DNA of 6,747 nt from Erythrobacter sp. UBA2510 (GTDB lineage: Bacteria > Pseudomonadota > Alphaproteobacteria > Sphingomonadales > Sphingomonadaceae). The position numbers were made by a program, and so were the translations under genes. The stretch covers positions 12,600 through 19,346 of the forward strand of contig DDNW01000021.1 in the NCBI GenBank assembly GCA_002341345.1, given 5' to 3'. The notes beneath the pieces are model-generated. The model did no database searches. It saw nothing but the letters and a program-made list of their open reading frames with translations, and was not told the origin of the DNA. Below are positions 6,288-6,747 of this stretch, piece by piece; position 1 is the first letter of the stretch; each line of letters starts with the position of its first letter.

Positions 6288-6747
6288 TCAATCCTTCTCT
6301 CTGACATCGACCGAAGCGCCGCCGCCTCCGCCATCGCCCGAGCGCAGCGTATGCGCGGCGACGGTGGCACCGTGGCTCATGGTCTGGCGGCGCTTCATGG
6401 CGGCCGCCCAGGCGGGCTGGCCGTCGGCAGTTGACGCTGCTGTGGGCGTGCCGCCCGAGAAGGTCGCGCCAGCGGCGGTCGCGCCTGCGCGGCCGCCCGA
6501 ACGGTAGCTGTCCTTCAAGGAGGAAGCGGCTTTCCGCAGCGGCGAGGTGGCCGCACCGAATGCGGCCTTGCCGACTCCTGCGGCCCCGCCCGCCACCGCC
6601 GCACCACCGCTCTTCCCGGCCGATCCGAGCGCGTAGGCGCTGCGCGCCCCGCCCGCGGCGAACGCGGTTCCCTTCGCGGCTCCGACGGCAGCACCAAGCG
6701 CCGCGCTGGTTCCGAGCGTGGCAGCAGCGGCCCCGCCGACGACCACG
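6288..6747 (-). CDS. trbL: Conjugal transfer protein TrbL, C-terminal part (5' end outside window)
   Basis: The frame is open from the window edge to a TGA at 6288-6290, giving about 152 residues of a C-terminus. It is strongly Ala/Gly/Ser-rich: an initial hydrophobic GGAAAATLGTSAALGAAVGA stretch, then repeats of small residues with scattered Lys/Arg (for example KSGGAAVAGGAAGVGK). It ends with QPAWAAAMKRRQTMSHGA and a Gly-run before an acidic end. The polytopic VirB6-like membrane core would lie upstream, outside the window. Identification rests mainly on position directly before trbF and on the Gly/Ala-rich tail ending in a WAxxMKRRQ-like segment, which is characteristic of TrbL. The low-complexity sequence alone would not be diagnostic. 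It leads into trbF with the stop 6 nt before trbF's ATG. Confidence 0.85.
   Translation of the reverse strand, partial: VVVGGAAAATLGTSAALGAAVGAAKGTAFAAGGARSAYALGSAGKSGGAAVAGGAAGVGKAAFGAATSPLRKAASSLKDSYRSGGRAGATAAGATFSGGTPTAASTADGQPAWAAAMKRRQTMSHGATVAAHTLRSGDGGGGGASVDVREKD
6292..6296 (-). promoter_or_regulatory. Shine-Dalgarno deciding the trbF start
   Basis: AAGGA on the - strand, inside the last codons of trbL, sits 9 nt before ATG 6282 and directly abuts TTG 6291. It favours the ATG start and couples trbF to trbL. Confidence 0.55.

Noticed and set aside
6288..6747. Gly/Ala-rich repeats as tandem DNA repeats
   Set aside because: The amino-acid bias is that of the TrbL tail. The codons vary and no DNA unit repeats in tandem.
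1..6747. tRNA, rRNA, CRISPR array, insertion sequence ends, att sites or replication origin
   Set aside because: I saw no cloverleaf, no regularly spaced direct repeats, no transposase motif and no iteron array. Almost all of the window is accounted for by coding sequence.

Overview
The window is GC-rich and looks like a mobile or accessory segment of an alphaproteobacterium, plausibly a sphingomonad-type organism. That guess rests on the style of the Trb proteins and on a DUF2274-type gene following trbI; it is inference, not a search result. Two blocks point toward each other and meet tail to tail near position 3100.

The left block is on the + strand. Positions 1-345 hold the last 114 residues of an RND (HAE1/MexF-like) efflux permease. 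It overlaps, by GTGA, a complete NodT-type outer-membrane factor lipoprotein gene (342-1760), so this is the distal end of a tripartite efflux operon. An 80-nt gap (1761-1840) carries two interleaved 8-bp inverted repeats and two TTGAC motifs. A LysR-family regulator follows (1841-2794). Its stop overlaps, by ATGA, a small gene at 2791-3092 whose membrane-anchor start and Cys-containing, EexN/TrbK-like C-terminus lie in different frames. This is probably a frameshifted entry-exclusion-like gene.

The right block is on the - strand and is the distal half of a P-type (Trb/VirB-like) conjugative type IV secretion operon. It runs trbL (C-terminal part, entering at 6747), trbF, trbG, trbI and a 75-aa DUF2274-type gene ending at 3106. 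Successive genes overlap by 4 nt or are almost abutting, each with a good Shine-Dalgarno sequence inside the preceding gene, which is the signature of a translationally coupled operon. trbH is absent between trbG and trbI, as in many Trb systems.

Together the right block builds part of the mating channel: TrbL inner-membrane protein, TrbF (VirB8-like), TrbG (VirB9-like) and TrbI (VirB10-like). The LysR/entry-exclusion pair sits at the operon's downstream edge, and the efflux genes look like cargo or neighbouring chromosome. No transposase, integrase, att site, tRNA, rRNA or CRISPR array is visible. The most notable points are the frame-split exclusion-like gene, its coupling to a LysR regulator, the dyads upstream of that regulator, and the ribbon-helix-helix look of the DUF2274 protein.
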